From: Panacagrimonas sp965216845
GTDB taxonomy: Bacteria; Pseudomonadota; Gammaproteobacteria; Nevskiales; Nevskiaceae
Reading direction: 5' to 3'
DNA length: 64,000 nt
Assembly: GCA_965216845.1 (NCBI GenBank)
Contig: OZ244200.1
Span: 2,914,001 to 2,978,000, forward strand
Each line of letters starts with the position of its first letter. Positions within the stretch are counted from its first letter, which is position 1. The translations under genes and the position numbers were made by a program. The notes under the pieces were generated by a model that was not told the origin of the DNA, made no database searches, and worked only from the letters and a program-made list of their open reading frames with translations. Below, piece by piece: positions 1-9,265 of the stretch.

Positions 1-1200
1 ACCGATTTCAACGCGATCACCGTCCTTGTAGTAGCAGAACGCGGACTCAAAGTTCACCCATGGCTTGCCCTGACGGTCAAAGCGAATGCAGCCGGTGTAG
101 GTGGAGTTACGCATGTCAAAGTAAGCCAGACGACGGCTCACCGGCGCACGCGGATAACCCGTTGGCTTGGACTCCACGACCGCAACTTCAGGAATCATGC
201 TGAACGCAACATCAAAGAACTTTTCATTGCCCTCCATTCGAGGCAGTTCCCAGTTGTCGTTCTTGATTCCAAAGTTACCGGACGTCGCGCCCAGCATCGG
301 CTTGCGCTCGATGATCTTGTATTCGCTCCAGGTCAGCATGGGATCGCCCGCGGCCCAGGGATCGGTCAAGAACCAGGTGGCCCCCGGAATCAGCGGCTCG
401 AAGCGCTGGTTGGCCGGATACTGACGCACGCGGCGGAACTGAGGCAGATAGCCAAACAGATCCGGAACCTGACGTTGGTCATATTTCCAGATACTCAGGA
501 AGGAAGTACCGCGAACATCATCCGAGCTTTCGAAATAGGCGGTCTGACGACGGATCTCATCGTCGTGCCCACGGAAGGCCTGACCATCCAAACGGGACTG
601 CATCTGCAGCTCTGCCCAAGCAAAATCATAGGCGTATTCTTCTTGGCCATCGCCACTGAAATCGACCTGACGGACTGCGTAAAGGTTTGCGTCCGCACGT
701 CCCCAGCTCATGGCCGCATTGGCTTGAATTTCGATTGCCTTCGTGGGGTTGGGGAACGGGAAACCACCCTTCCAAGGCTTACCGTCTGGCCCGGTCACAT
801 TCCCGTTCGCATCGAACTGCGCTTTGTAGCCTTGCTTTTCGTTCTCCAGCGTCTTGACGAGATTTGGATACGTGAACATCTGCGTCACATTAGTCTCAGG
901 CGGCCCAACCTTGAGACGACGGCCGTCGTTCTTGATCTGGTGAATCACGCAGGGATCGAGCAGATGCTCGGCGTGATGCAGATTGTCCGGGGTAATCACA
1001 TCACCGACGGAAATCTTGCCCTTGGTCTGTGCTTCGACCGAGAGCAGTTCATCCGGATAAATCTTGGTGATGTCGTCCAGACCATCCATGGCCCACAGAT
1101 TGGAGTAGGAACCCAGCACGCCCGCCCCGGCGGCGCCCATGGCCATCTTCTTCATGAGCTCTCGACGGCTCCAATTCACATCATATTTTCTTATACGCAT
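1..1200 (-). CDS. DUF1329 protein with twin-arginine leader (C-terminus off the left edge)
   Basis: The reading frame is open from an ATG at 1198-1200 to the left edge, about 400 codons, so the C-terminal end is missing. The ATG is preceded by a GGAG Shine-Dalgarno. The leader has a twin-arginine motif (SRRELMKKMA) followed by an Ala/Gly-rich hydrophobic stretch, which suggests Tat export. The body matches the second DUF1329 protein at 4014-5399 block by block (IYPDELLS, GDVI, GKPW, SWGR, FRRVRQYP, QRFEPLIPG, VESKPTGYPRAPVS). DUF1329 proteins are cell-envelope proteins, often encoded beside RND exporters and lipid or hydrocarbon catabolic genes; their biochemical role is not established. It lies 105 bp downstream of the RND exporter on the same strand, probably in one operon. 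Confidence 0.85.
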   Translation of the reverse strand, partial: MRIRKYDVNWSRRELMKKMAMGAAGAGVLGSYSNLWAMDGLDDITKIYPDELLSVEAQTKGKISVGDVITPDNLHHAEHLLDPCVIHQIKNDGRRLKVGPPETNVTQMFTYPNLVKTLENEKQGYKAQFDANGNVTGPDGKPWKGGFPFPNPTKAIEIQANAAMSWGRADANLYAVRQVDFSGDGQEEYAYDFAWAELQMQSRLDGQAFRGHDDEIRRQTAYFESSDDVRGTSFLSIWKYDQRQVPDLFGYLPQFRRVRQYPANQRFEPLIPGATWFLTDPWAAGDPMLTWSEYKIIERKPMLGATSGNFGIKNDNWELPRMEGNEKFFDVAFSMIPEVAVVESKPTGYPRAPVSRRLAYFDMRNSTYTGCIRFDRQGKPWVNFESAFCYYKDGDRVEIG

Positions 1201-1305
1201 AGTCTTTTCTCCAGTTTCCAGTTTGCACGCACTCTTGTACGTAACGTGTTATACGTGATTTTCAATGATTCAGATGCATCCCAAGTCTCTGATTTATCTA
1301 TTTTT

Positions 1306-3741
1306 TCAGGCCATCGCCTCTCGGAACTGGGTGAGGTCGACGCTTTCACCCACAATCAGATCTTCCCGCTTGACGAAGCTGGGGCGAATAAACCACACCA
1401 GCAGCGGCAACACCATCAGCGCCAGCACCATGTTGATCAGCATGATCGCGGCCAGCAGTAATCCCATATCCGCCATGAATTTGAGATCGGACAGGAAATA
1501 CCAGGGAAGAATGCCCAGCAACATAATGGTTGCGGTAAACATGATCGCCTTGCCGGTTGTTTTCAGTGACACCTCAATGGCCTTGGCCCAGTCTCCCTTT
1601 TGCACATGGTATTCCTCGCAAATCCGAGACAGCAGGTAAATACCGTAGTCAATGCCGACACCAACGCCCAGAACCGCGACCATCACCGAGTTGATATCAA
1701 GACCGATGCCCAGCACGTGCATGGTGGCAGTCAGGTAAAAGTTCGCCAGAGCGACGGGAATCAGCACGATCACCGCGCCCATTGGTGATTTGTACGCGTA
1801 CGTTGCAATCACGAAAATCGCGGCACCGAGCAAGCCCAGAATGAGCCAGTGATAGCGTTCAACCACGCGATTCGCCGCTTCCTGGAGCGCGATGGTTCCC
1901 GAGGCCAGCCGGATATCGAACCCTTGATGCTCCTCACCGACTTCCTTGACGGCACGGCGTGCCAGCGCCAGCGCACCGTCAACCGTGTCCTGCTTGTTGT
2001 CCCGATAAAACAGTGAAACGGTTGAGTTCTGGAACTTGAAGTCGGTCATGTTGGAAAAGTTGACCGCGTTCTGGCCGAAGCTGATCGCCATGGCGCCGGC
2101 GGTCACCGCCCGGTCATCCGGGTCCAATGGCAACCATTTGGGATGGCCACCGGAGAACAGGCGGTTTCCTTCTTCCATCATGTCCGAAAACGAACGTGTT
2201 TCGCGGGCAGCAACCTCGCCTTCACCTTCGCCTTTTTCGGCGATGATCTGAAGTTTTCTTGAAATCTCGTAGGACTCTGCCGTCCGCACGGTCCGCTGCC
2301 GACTGCCATCATCCTTCGAATCAAGAACAATCTCCAGCGAGTTGACCCCGGGAAAGTGATTGTTCACCGCTTTCACGCCGACGTTGAAGTCGGCAATCGG
2401 CCACAGCAGATTGCTGCCCTCGACCGGGTTGCCCACCTCGATCTGGAAGGACAGATAGGTGGCCACCGCCGACACCGCCAACACGATGACGCCGGTCACG
2501 TTTGCGGCCTTGTTGGTCACCAGGCTCGCCGTCGCCGACAGGATTTTTCGCTGCAGCTTGTGTACACCCTTGTCAGACGCCTCGGTCTTGCCAACGATGG
2601 AGTCGACGTTTCCAGGGGTCGGCAGATAAGACAGCAACACGGAGATCAGTACGACGCCGGTCGGAATCAGGCAAATGGCCCAGAACCCGGTAAACAGGGC
2701 GAACCGTTCCATGGCCGGAATCGGCGCAAGCCCGATGAACGCAATGCCCAGGGTATCCGTCACAATACCCAGAACACTGGGCGCCATCATCACGCCCATG
2801 GTGATTTCGGAGGCTTTTCGCTTGTCGTGAATCTCTTCCAGAATCTCGTAGTATCGCTCCGAGAACTGCACACAGTGAGAAAATGAGCGCGCAACGAGCA
2901 ACAGCGGAACAATCATCAGCAGCGGCTCGATCACCGAGCTGATCCAGCCCACCAGACCAAAGCCCCAGACACCGGCAACGACACTCACCACAACCGGTAC
3001 CGCCACACCGGCAACATTCTTCATATAGAAGACCAGTGCCAGCAGCAATAGCAGCAGCGTCACGCCGAAAATCGCGTAGGTCTGCCGTTGTAATTTGTAT
3101 ACCCAGCCGGTCAGAACGGGCTGACCGACCAGATGAATCTCATGATTTTCGTCAGCGGCCTTGTCCGCCAGATCCTGGACAAAGGCGAAAACGGTGTCGT
3201 ACTCCAGCAGATGCTCATAGAACGCGGCGTTGACCAACGTCGCGGTGCCGTCTTCGGAGACGAGGTATTTTCTGGCGATCGGAGACCGTTCGACCCGCTC
3301 GTGGAACCCCGCCAGGGTTTCAGCGTCCGAGGGCACCTTGTCACCCATCAGCGGCCGCATATTGATCCCTTGCGGCGTCGCCTCGGCGTAGCGCGCCTTT
3401 TCCGTGGTGATGGAAATGATGGCGTCGTGGTTGACACCTGGGGTGAGATCGATGTCTCGCGTCAGGTCCCAGACCTTCTGCAAGGTCTCCTCGTTATAGA
3501 TGCTCTTGCCGTCCGTGCGCTTCACCATCACGGTAACAGTCAGCGGATTGCCAAAGCCGGGATGGTCCTTGAAAACCTGGACGAAGGGATCATCGGCGGG
3601 GAGCAGATCAGAGAAAATCGTCCTGATCTCGACCGATGGGATGCCAATGGCGAACCCTACCGTAATCACCGCAAACAGCGCGCCCACGACCGCCCGGCGC
3701 GCCATAATCCATTTCGCAAGACGAAACCGTAGGTTCTCCAT
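1306..3741 (-). CDS. RND-family exporter (MMPL/COG1033 type)
   Basis: 811 residues with the two-fold repeated architecture of hydrophobe/amphiphile RND exporters: an N-terminal membrane helix, a large periplasmic loop (about residues 45-210), a block of membrane helices (about 215-380), a second helix near 420, a second periplasmic loop (about 435-620) and a final helix block (about 630-790). The membrane segment GVGIDYGIYLLSR is typical of the proton-relay helix in this family. These proteins move lipids or hydrophobic compounds across or out of the inner membrane; the substrate here is unknown. It is divergent from one DUF1329 gene and followed by another, the usual pairing for this exporter class. 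Confidence 0.9.
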   Translation of the reverse strand: MENLRFRLAKWIMARRAVVGALFAVITVGFAIGIPSVEIRTIFSDLLPADDPFVQVFKDHPGFGNPLTVTVMVKRTDGKSIYNEETLQKVWDLTRDIDLTPGVNHDAIISITTEKARYAEATPQGINMRPLMGDKVPSDAETLAGFHERVERSPIARKYLVSEDGTATLVNAAFYEHLLEYDTVFAFVQDLADKAADENHEIHLVGQPVLTGWVYKLQRQTYAIFGVTLLLLLLALVFYMKNVAGVAVPVVVSVVAGVWGFGLVGWISSVIEPLLMIVPLLLVARSFSHCVQFSERYYEILEEIHDKRKASEITMGVMMAPSVLGIVTDTLGIAFIGLAPIPAMERFALFTGFWAICLIPTGVVLISVLLSYLPTPGNVDSIVGKTEASDKGVHKLQRKILSATASLVTNKAANVTGVIVLAVSAVATYLSFQIEVGNPVEGSNLLWPIADFNVGVKAVNNHFPGVNSLEIVLDSKDDGSRQRTVRTAESYEISRKLQIIAEKGEGEGEVAARETRSFSDMMEEGNRLFSGGHPKWLPLDPDDRAVTAGAMAISFGQNAVNFSNMTDFKFQNSTVSLFYRDNKQDTVDGALALARRAVKEVGEEHQGFDIRLASGTIALQEAANRVVERYHWLILGLLGAAIFVIATYAYKSPMGAVIVLIPVALANFYLTATMHVLGIGLDINSVMVAVLGVGVGIDYGIYLLSRICEEYHVQKGDWAKAIEVSLKTTGKAIMFTATIMLLGILPWYFLSDLKFMADMGLLLAAIMLINMVLALMVLPLLVWFIRPSFVKREDLIVGESVDLTQFREAMA

Positions 3742-4013
3742 AAATTATAGTTCTCTAGTTGTTGTATGACGGTGCAACGCCGGAACATGCCACACCAGCG
3801 AGGACCAGTGAGATTGTTTCAGCCACGCCTTTGACGATGCACCTAACGAAAGTCGGGGATTGGCCCCTGCTGCCGTCAGATCAATGCTACTCGCCCGAAC
3901 CGCAATTCTTGCAACCTTCCTTTGGGTAGGTGCAAAACGATGCGACTGGAGCCCAAGCTCGGCCATGCGCTATGGTTGAACGAACTTACGCGGCGAGCAC
4001 GGAAACCCTGATC
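3742..4013. other. Divergent intergenic region, RND exporter / second DUF1329 gene
   Basis: This 272-bp region holds both outward promoters. No convincing -35/-10 pair or operator was recognised. An upstream in-frame ATG at 3930 would extend the DUF1329 protein by 28 residues without resembling a leader, so the region is treated as non-coding. Confidence 0.5.
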
Positions 4014-5399
4014 ATGCATATCGGCAAATACGGAAAAGACTTCAGCCGGCGAGCGTTCCTGCGCAAGACCGCGCAGGCCGCTACGGGTTCGGGGTTGCTG
4101 ATGCCGCTCTGGAGCGCCATTGCACGAGATGGTGATATCTCCAAGGCCTATCCCGATGAACTGCTGTCCATTGAGGAGTTCACCAAGGGCGCCATCAGCA
4201 CCGGAGATGTGATCGACGCCAACAATGTCGAACACGTCAAGGATCTACTGGAGCCGATCCGCTACGAGCAGATCAGGCAACATGGTCGCAAGCTGACCGT
4301 TGTCAAAACCACGACCGATCCGATGCGGCTGTCGCCCTGGGAGTACATGGAGGCCACCCTGCGCAACGCCGGCAAAGCAAGGTTCGATGACACCGGCAAC
4401 ATCGTCAACGAGGACGGCAAACCATGGATCGGCGGCAACCCCTTTCCTGACGCCAAGCGCGCCATCGAACTGTACGCTGCGCAAGTACTCAGCTGGGGGC
4501 GACACGATGCCTCGTTTTACGCCATCAAGATCGACTCGCTGGACCACAAGGGCAACAAGCAGTTTCATTACAGCGGCGGATGGGCCGAGCTCAACACGGT
4601 TTCGCGCGTGTCCATGGACCCCAAGCCGTATTGGCCCGAACATATCGACAAACTGCGCTTCCAGTCGGTTTTCTTTCTGGAGCCCAATCAGTTCGCCGGC
4701 ACTTCATTTCTGAACAACTGGCACTATGATCAACGCAAATTCCCGGAGCTTTACGGCTATGTGCCGGAGTTTCGCCGGATCCGCCAGTTCCCGACCGATC
4801 AACGCTTCGAGCCGCTGTTGCCCGGCCTGACCCTGTATCTTTCCGACGCCTGGGGCGCGGGCGATCCGCTGCAAACCTGGGGCGATTTCAAGATCATCCA
4901 CCGCGGCCCGTTTCTCGCCGGCCTGTCTGACGGCTGGTCATCGGACCACCCCAACTGGGAACACAAGACTCACGGCGGCCCCAAGGGCGACTCGTTCTGG
5001 GACACCAAGGTGGAGCTGGTTCCGGAAGCCATTGTGGTGGAAACCCGGCCAACCGGCTACAGTCGCGCGCCGGTTTCGAAGAAGCATCTGTGGTTTGACG
5101 CCCGCAATCAAGTGCTGATCGGCATGGTCACGTATGATCGGCGCGATCAGCCGTTCCGCTCGTTTGATGGCGCTTCCAGCCTCTATGAAAGCAAGGACGG
5201 CAGCAAGACGTTCATGGACGGCAAGCATCCGTACTGGAGCTGGGTGCACGTGACCGCTTCGGATATTCAAACCGGCGGTATCACTCGCTTGCAGCAAGTG
5301 CGCGAGCTGGACGGCGAACATCAAAGCGGCGCCAACGAACCTTCCATTTATGAGCGCTATTTGACCCAGTTGGCACTGCACAACCTCGGGCGCGTTTGA
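4014..5399 (+). CDS. DUF1329 protein with twin-arginine leader
   Basis: 461 residues from the ATG at 4014. That start puts a textbook Tat motif (SRRAFLRKTA) at residues 10-19, followed by a hydrophobic stretch; starts further upstream (3930, 3972) would bury it. The gene is a full-length paralogue of the truncated one at 1-1200 and shares the conserved blocks YPDELLS, GKPWIGG, LSWGRHD, FRRIRQFP and RFEPLLPG. The family is envelope-located and associated with RND exporters; its function is not defined. Having two DUF1329 genes flank one exporter gene suggests that both work with it. Confidence 0.9.
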   Translation: MHIGKYGKDFSRRAFLRKTAQAATGSGLLMPLWSAIARDGDISKAYPDELLSIEEFTKGAISTGDVIDANNVEHVKDLLEPIRYEQIRQHGRKLTVVKTTTDPMRLSPWEYMEATLRNAGKARFDDTGNIVNEDGKPWIGGNPFPDAKRAIELYAAQVLSWGRHDASFYAIKIDSLDHKGNKQFHYSGGWAELNTVSRVSMDPKPYWPEHIDKLRFQSVFFLEPNQFAGTSFLNNWHYDQRKFPELYGYVPEFRRIRQFPTDQRFEPLLPGLTLYLSDAWGAGDPLQTWGDFKIIHRGPFLAGLSDGWSSDHPNWEHKTHGGPKGDSFWDTKVELVPEAIVVETRPTGYSRAPVSKKHLWFDARNQVLIGMVTYDRRDQPFRSFDGASSLYESKDGSKTFMDGKHPYWSWVHVTASDIQTGGITRLQQVRELDGEHQSGANEPSIYERYLTQLALHNLGRV

Positions 5400-5850
5400 T
5401 GGGCTGAACTGAGCAATCCGCCGCCGATCGGCATCACCCGATCACTGGCCGCAAAAAGGCGTCAACGCCGGCGTCGCCATGCCAGTTGAAGATCCGCGTT
5501 TGGCGCTCTGAAGCCATCGCCGCCATCCGTCAACGGGTTTGCCCGCGGGGAGCGGTGCGCGGCGTGATGTGGCACCCGCAGGCAGCGCCAACCGCGCCCA
5601 GTTGCCGCGACCCTGGTCAAGCTCAACGTGGATTGGCGCCCGCGTCAGACCGCTGCAAGCCATGCAGATCCAGCTCGCCACCGCATCGGTGGCTTCTTGG
5701 CGGCACCAAAAGTCCGGACTGTTGCCAAGCGCCAGACGCTGACCCTGGAAGGCTAACCACCGCCAAGGCGCTGCGGGCGGTCAATCGGCTCTAAAATGAG
5801 CCAATATCAACCGCAAGACCTCCACAAACACCTCCTTCCCGACCTGGATA
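5400..5850. other. Intergenic region without a recognisable gene
   Basis: This 451-bp stretch lies between the DUF1329 gene and pmbA. Short open frames exist on both strands, for example about 79 codons on the minus strand from a GTG near 5681, but none has a Shine-Dalgarno plus recognisable protein content. It may be a decayed gene. The yjgA gene often found beside pmbA was looked for and not found. Confidence 0.5.
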
Positions 5851-7200
5851 ATGACCACTGACGCCGCAGACGGCCTCCCCGAAACTGAATCGCTGGCGAT
5901 GCTGGCCGAGCGCGTTCTGGAAATGGCCAGGCGCAAAGGCGCAAGCCAGGCCGAATTGAGCCTTTCGCATGCGCGCGGGCTCAGCCTCAACGTGCGCAAT
6001 GCGGAGGTGGAAAGCCTGGAGTTTCAGCGTGATCGCGGTCTGAGCCTGACCGTGTTTTTCGGTCACCGTCGCGGCAGCGCCTCCAGCGGCGACCTCAGCG
6101 ATGACGGCCTGGAAGATTGCGTCAGCGCGGCTTGCGAAATCGCCAAGGCAACCGAGGAAGATCCCTGCGCCGGGCTGGCGCAAGCCGAACGCATGGCCAC
6201 GGAGATGCGCTCGCTGGCATTGGACCACCCCTGGCCCATCAGTGCGGATGAAGCCATCGAGCGGGCGCGCGCCTGTGAGGCCGCGGCCCTGTCCGTGGAT
6301 CGGCGCATCCAGCAATGTGAAGGCGCCAGCCTGTCGACCCATCGCGGCGTCTCGATTTACGCCAACAGTCACGGTTTTTTCGGACCGCGCAGCGGCACCC
6401 AGCACAGCTTGAGCTGTTCGGTGGTGGCGGCGGACGACAAAGGCATGCAGCGCGATTATTGGTATGACAGCCATCGCAGCGCGCAAAGCCTGCAATCACC
6501 TGAATCCATCGGACGCCAAGCTGCGCAGCGCACCGTGCGACGGCTGGGCGCGAAAACCGCGAAGACCGCACAGGTGCCGGTGCTGTTCGCCCCTGAGGTG
6601 GCACGCAGCCTGTTCGGGCATTTTGTTGGCGCCATCTCCGGCGCCGCGCTCTATCGCCAGGCGAGTTTCCTGTTGGACAAGCTGGACCAGCCGGTGTTTT
6701 CGCCCACCGTCGGTATCACTCAACAGCCCTTTATTCAACAAGCGGCGGCCAGCAGTTGTTTCGATTCAGAAGGCGTTGCCACCCATGAACGGACCCTGGT
6801 CGAACAAGGAATCCTCAAGGGATGGCTGCTCGGCAGCTATTCGGCGCGACGTCTGGGCCTGGAAACCACCGGCAACGCCGGCGGGGTATACAACCTGATG
6901 ATCGAGCCCGGCGAACAGGATTTCGCAAGCCTGCTCAAAGACCTGGACGAGGGACTGTGGATCACCGAACTCATGGGGCACGGCACCAATATGGTGACCG
7001 GCGATTATTCGCGCGGCGCTGCGGGTTTCTGGGTCAAGGGCGGCGAAATCATTCATCCGGTCGAGGGCGTGACCGTGGCATCCAACCTGTTGCAGATGTT
7101 CGCCAACATCCGCGCCATCGGCAATGATGTGGATACGCGCGGCGGCACGCGTTGCGGCTCGGTATTGATCGACGGCATGACCATGGCCGCCGAAAGCTGA
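5851..7200 (+). CDS. pmbA: TldE/PmbA-type metalloprotease subunit
   Basis: 449 residues, the usual PmbA/TldE length. The sequence aligns by eye along its length, including the N-terminal helical region (AERVLEMARRKGASQAELS) and C-terminal blocks GLETTGNAGGVYNLMIEPGE, GHGTNMVTGDYSRGAAGFWV and GGTRCGSVLIDGMTM. In E. coli, TldD and TldE form a heterodimeric zinc protease that removes the microcin B17 leader and degrades CcdA; the zinc site is in TldD, and PmbA/TldE lacks the HExxxH motif, as does this protein. tldD is not in the window. A weak inverted repeat at 7201-7219 follows the stop codon. Confidence 0.95.
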   Translation: MTTDAADGLPETESLAMLAERVLEMARRKGASQAELSLSHARGLSLNVRNAEVESLEFQRDRGLSLTVFFGHRRGSASSGDLSDDGLEDCVSAACEIAKATEEDPCAGLAQAERMATEMRSLALDHPWPISADEAIERARACEAAALSVDRRIQQCEGASLSTHRGVSIYANSHGFFGPRSGTQHSLSCSVVAADDKGMQRDYWYDSHRSAQSLQSPESIGRQAAQRTVRRLGAKTAKTAQVPVLFAPEVARSLFGHFVGAISGAALYRQASFLLDKLDQPVFSPTVGITQQPFIQQAAASSCFDSEGVATHERTLVEQGILKGWLLGSYSARRLGLETTGNAGGVYNLMIEPGEQDFASLLKDLDEGLWITELMGHGTNMVTGDYSRGAAGFWVKGGEIIHPVEGVTVASNLLQMFANIRAIGNDVDTRGGTRCGSVLIDGMTMAAES

Positions 7201-7281
7201 GGAAGCGATGATCGTTTCCTTAAGGTTCAGGTTGCGCCGTTACACTGACGCCCATCATCCCCAAAACCCGGAGTCGTTCCC

Positions 7282-7788
7282 ATGCGTTCTGTCATCCTTG
7301 CCGCCAGCACCCTTGCGGCTGTATTTAGCCTCCCCGCCTTGTCCGCAGACAAAATCAAGCCCGGACTTTGGGACGTGACGGTGGACATGAACCTGGGTGC
7401 CAACGCACCGCAGATTCCGCCGGGGGCACTGGAACAAATGCAGCAAATGGGCCTGGAAGTGCCATTTGCCCAACCCATCACCCGCCAGACCTGCATCACC
7501 CCGGAGCAGGCGGCTCAGGACAAGATTCCGGCGGTCACCGATGCGCAAAGCGGTTGCAGCGTGACCAATTCCAAGCGCAGCGGCAACAACTATTCGGCGG
7601 AAATGGTGTGCAACGGTCAGATGCAGGGCAAGGGCAGCATGAACATGACCCTGCAAGATCCAAAACATTACAGCGGGACGATGAAGTTTCAGGGCGCCGG
7701 CCCCGGCGGCATGCCCATCGACATGACAAGCACCGCCAAAGGCACGTGGGTCAGCGCTGATTGTGGCGGGGTTGCTGCCTTCGACTGA
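7282..7788 (+). CDS. Secreted DUF3617-family protein
   Basis: 168 residues with a cleavable-looking signal peptide (residues 1-21, ending ALSADK). The mature part opens with KIKPGLWDVTVDMN, the hallmark start of DUF3617 proteins, and has conserved cysteines (TCITPEQA, GCSVTN, MVCNGQ, DCGG). A GGAG Shine-Dalgarno sits upstream of the ATG. DUF3617 proteins are periplasmic, common in Proteobacteria, and of unknown function. It is a separate unit 81 bp after pmbA and converges on mgtE. Confidence 0.85.
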   Translation: MRSVILAASTLAAVFSLPALSADKIKPGLWDVTVDMNLGANAPQIPPGALEQMQQMGLEVPFAQPITRQTCITPEQAAQDKIPAVTDAQSGCSVTNSKRSGNNYSAEMVCNGQMQGKGSMNMTLQDPKHYSGTMKFQGAGPGGMPIDMTSTAKGTWVSADCGGVAAFD

Positions 7789-7827
7789 GAGCGGCGTGAA
7801 CGGCGGGCACGGCGGGCACGGCCCGCT

Positions 7828-9177
7828 CTACATCAGAATCAGGGCGCCCAGACCCAACAGGCTGAAAAAGCCGACCACGTCGGTCACGGTGGTCAGGACC
7901 ACGCTACCGGCCAGCGCCGGATCGACACCGATCCGCTCCAGCGTCAAGGGCACGAAAATGCCGGCCAGCGAGGCGATGGTCTGATTGATCACCAGAGCCA
8001 TCGCGATCACCAGCGACAGCTTGCCTGAACCGAACCACAGCCAGGCGATGGCGGCGACCGCAACCGCCCACAACAAGCCGTTGATCAGCGCGACCAAGAC
8101 CTCCTTGCGCAACAAGGTGGCGGTGTTGCCATCCCCCACCTGTTTCAGCGCCAGGCCGCGAATCATCAGCGTGAGCGTTTGACTGCCGCCGATGCCGCCC
8201 ATGCTGGCGACGACCGGCATCAGCACAGCCAGGGCCACCACCTCGCTGATGGTGACTTCGAACAGGCCCACCACGTAGCTGGCAATGAAGGCGGTCATCA
8301 GATTGATGCCGAGCCAAACCGCACGGCGGCGCGCGGCCTTGCCGACGGGCGCGAACAAATCCTCTTCGCCGCGCAAACCGCCCATGGACAAAAAGGTCTT
8401 TTCACCCTCGGCGCGAATCACGTCCACCACGTCGTCAATGGTGATACGACCGACCAGACGACGACCGTCACGGGTCACCACCGGCGCCGACACCAGGTCG
8501 GAGTTGGCGAACTGGCGTGCGACTTCATCCGCCGGCAGATCAACGTGCAGCGCTTCCAGCTCGCGGTCCATGACCTCGGCAACCGTGGATTCGGGATCGC
8601 GCGTCAACACGCGCTCCAACGACAGCGTTCCCAAATACGAACCGTAGCGGTCGACCACGAACAGGGCATCGGTGTGCAGCGGCAGATCACCGCGCAAGCG
8701 CAGGTAACGCACCACCACCTCCAGTGTCACATCGGCACGCACCGTGACGATGTCGGTATTCATCAGGCCACCAGCGCTGTCGGCCTCATAGGCCAGCACC
8801 GCTTCCAGACGGGCGCGATCCGCCGCCGACAGCGCCTGCATCACCTGACGCGTCACGGTTTCCGGCAGACCGTCGATCAGGTCGGCCAGGTCGTCAATCT
8901 CCAGATCACCGGCGGCCTTGACCAGTTCCACCGTGTCCATGCGCTGCACCAGGTCCGCGCGGATTTCCTCCGGCAGGTGCAGCAACACCTCACCATCGTC
9001 CTCGTGGTCCACCATCTCCCACAACAGCAGACGTTCCGGCAAGGGAAGCGCGGACAGCACACCGGCGATTTCCGCCGGATTCAGCGCTTGCAATGCGCTG
9101 CGCACCGGCCGCATTCGACCGCTACCCATGGCCTCGCGCAGCCTGCGAACAGGTGAATTTTCAGCGGTTTCGGCCAT
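7828..9177 (-). CDS. mgtE: Magnesium transporter MgtE
   Basis: 449 residues in the standard MgtE order: an N-terminal helical MgtE_N superhelix (about 25-130), two CBS domains (about 135-255), a plug helix and five membrane helices (about 285-449), with the conserved block VLMPVVASMGGIGGSQTLT lining the pore. MgtE is a homodimeric Mg2+ channel of the inner membrane gated by Mg2+ binding to its cytoplasmic domain. The ATG at 9177 is used; a GTG two codons upstream (9183) is an alternative. No M-box riboswitch was recognised in the short upstream spacer. Confidence 0.95.
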   Translation of the reverse strand: MAETAENSPVRRLREAMGSGRMRPVRSALQALNPAEIAGVLSALPLPERLLLWEMVDHEDDGEVLLHLPEEIRADLVQRMDTVELVKAAGDLEIDDLADLIDGLPETVTRQVMQALSAADRARLEAVLAYEADSAGGLMNTDIVTVRADVTLEVVVRYLRLRGDLPLHTDALFVVDRYGSYLGTLSLERVLTRDPESTVAEVMDRELEALHVDLPADEVARQFANSDLVSAPVVTRDGRRLVGRITIDDVVDVIRAEGEKTFLSMGGLRGEEDLFAPVGKAARRRAVWLGINLMTAFIASYVVGLFEVTISEVVALAVLMPVVASMGGIGGSQTLTLMIRGLALKQVGDGNTATLLRKEVLVALINGLLWAVAVAAIAWLWFGSGKLSLVIAMALVINQTIASLAGIFVPLTLERIGVDPALAGSVVLTTVTDVVGFFSLLGLGALILM

Positions 9178-9265
9178 GATCACGCGGTGGGGTGAAGCTG
9201 AGAAGGCGGGAGAAACTATCTGTCCGGCAAACGGAAGTCCAGCCAGCTTATTGGCAAGTTCTTTC

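Noticed and set aside
475..1461. 328-codon plus-strand frame opposite the DUF1329 gene
   Set aside because: The minus-strand DUF1329 frame has a leader, Shine-Dalgarno and paralogue; the plus-strand frame has none of these.
5442..5681. 79-codon minus-strand frame between the DUF1329 gene and pmbA
   Set aside because: GTG start without Shine-Dalgarno, Cys/Trp/Arg-rich translation and no recognisable family.
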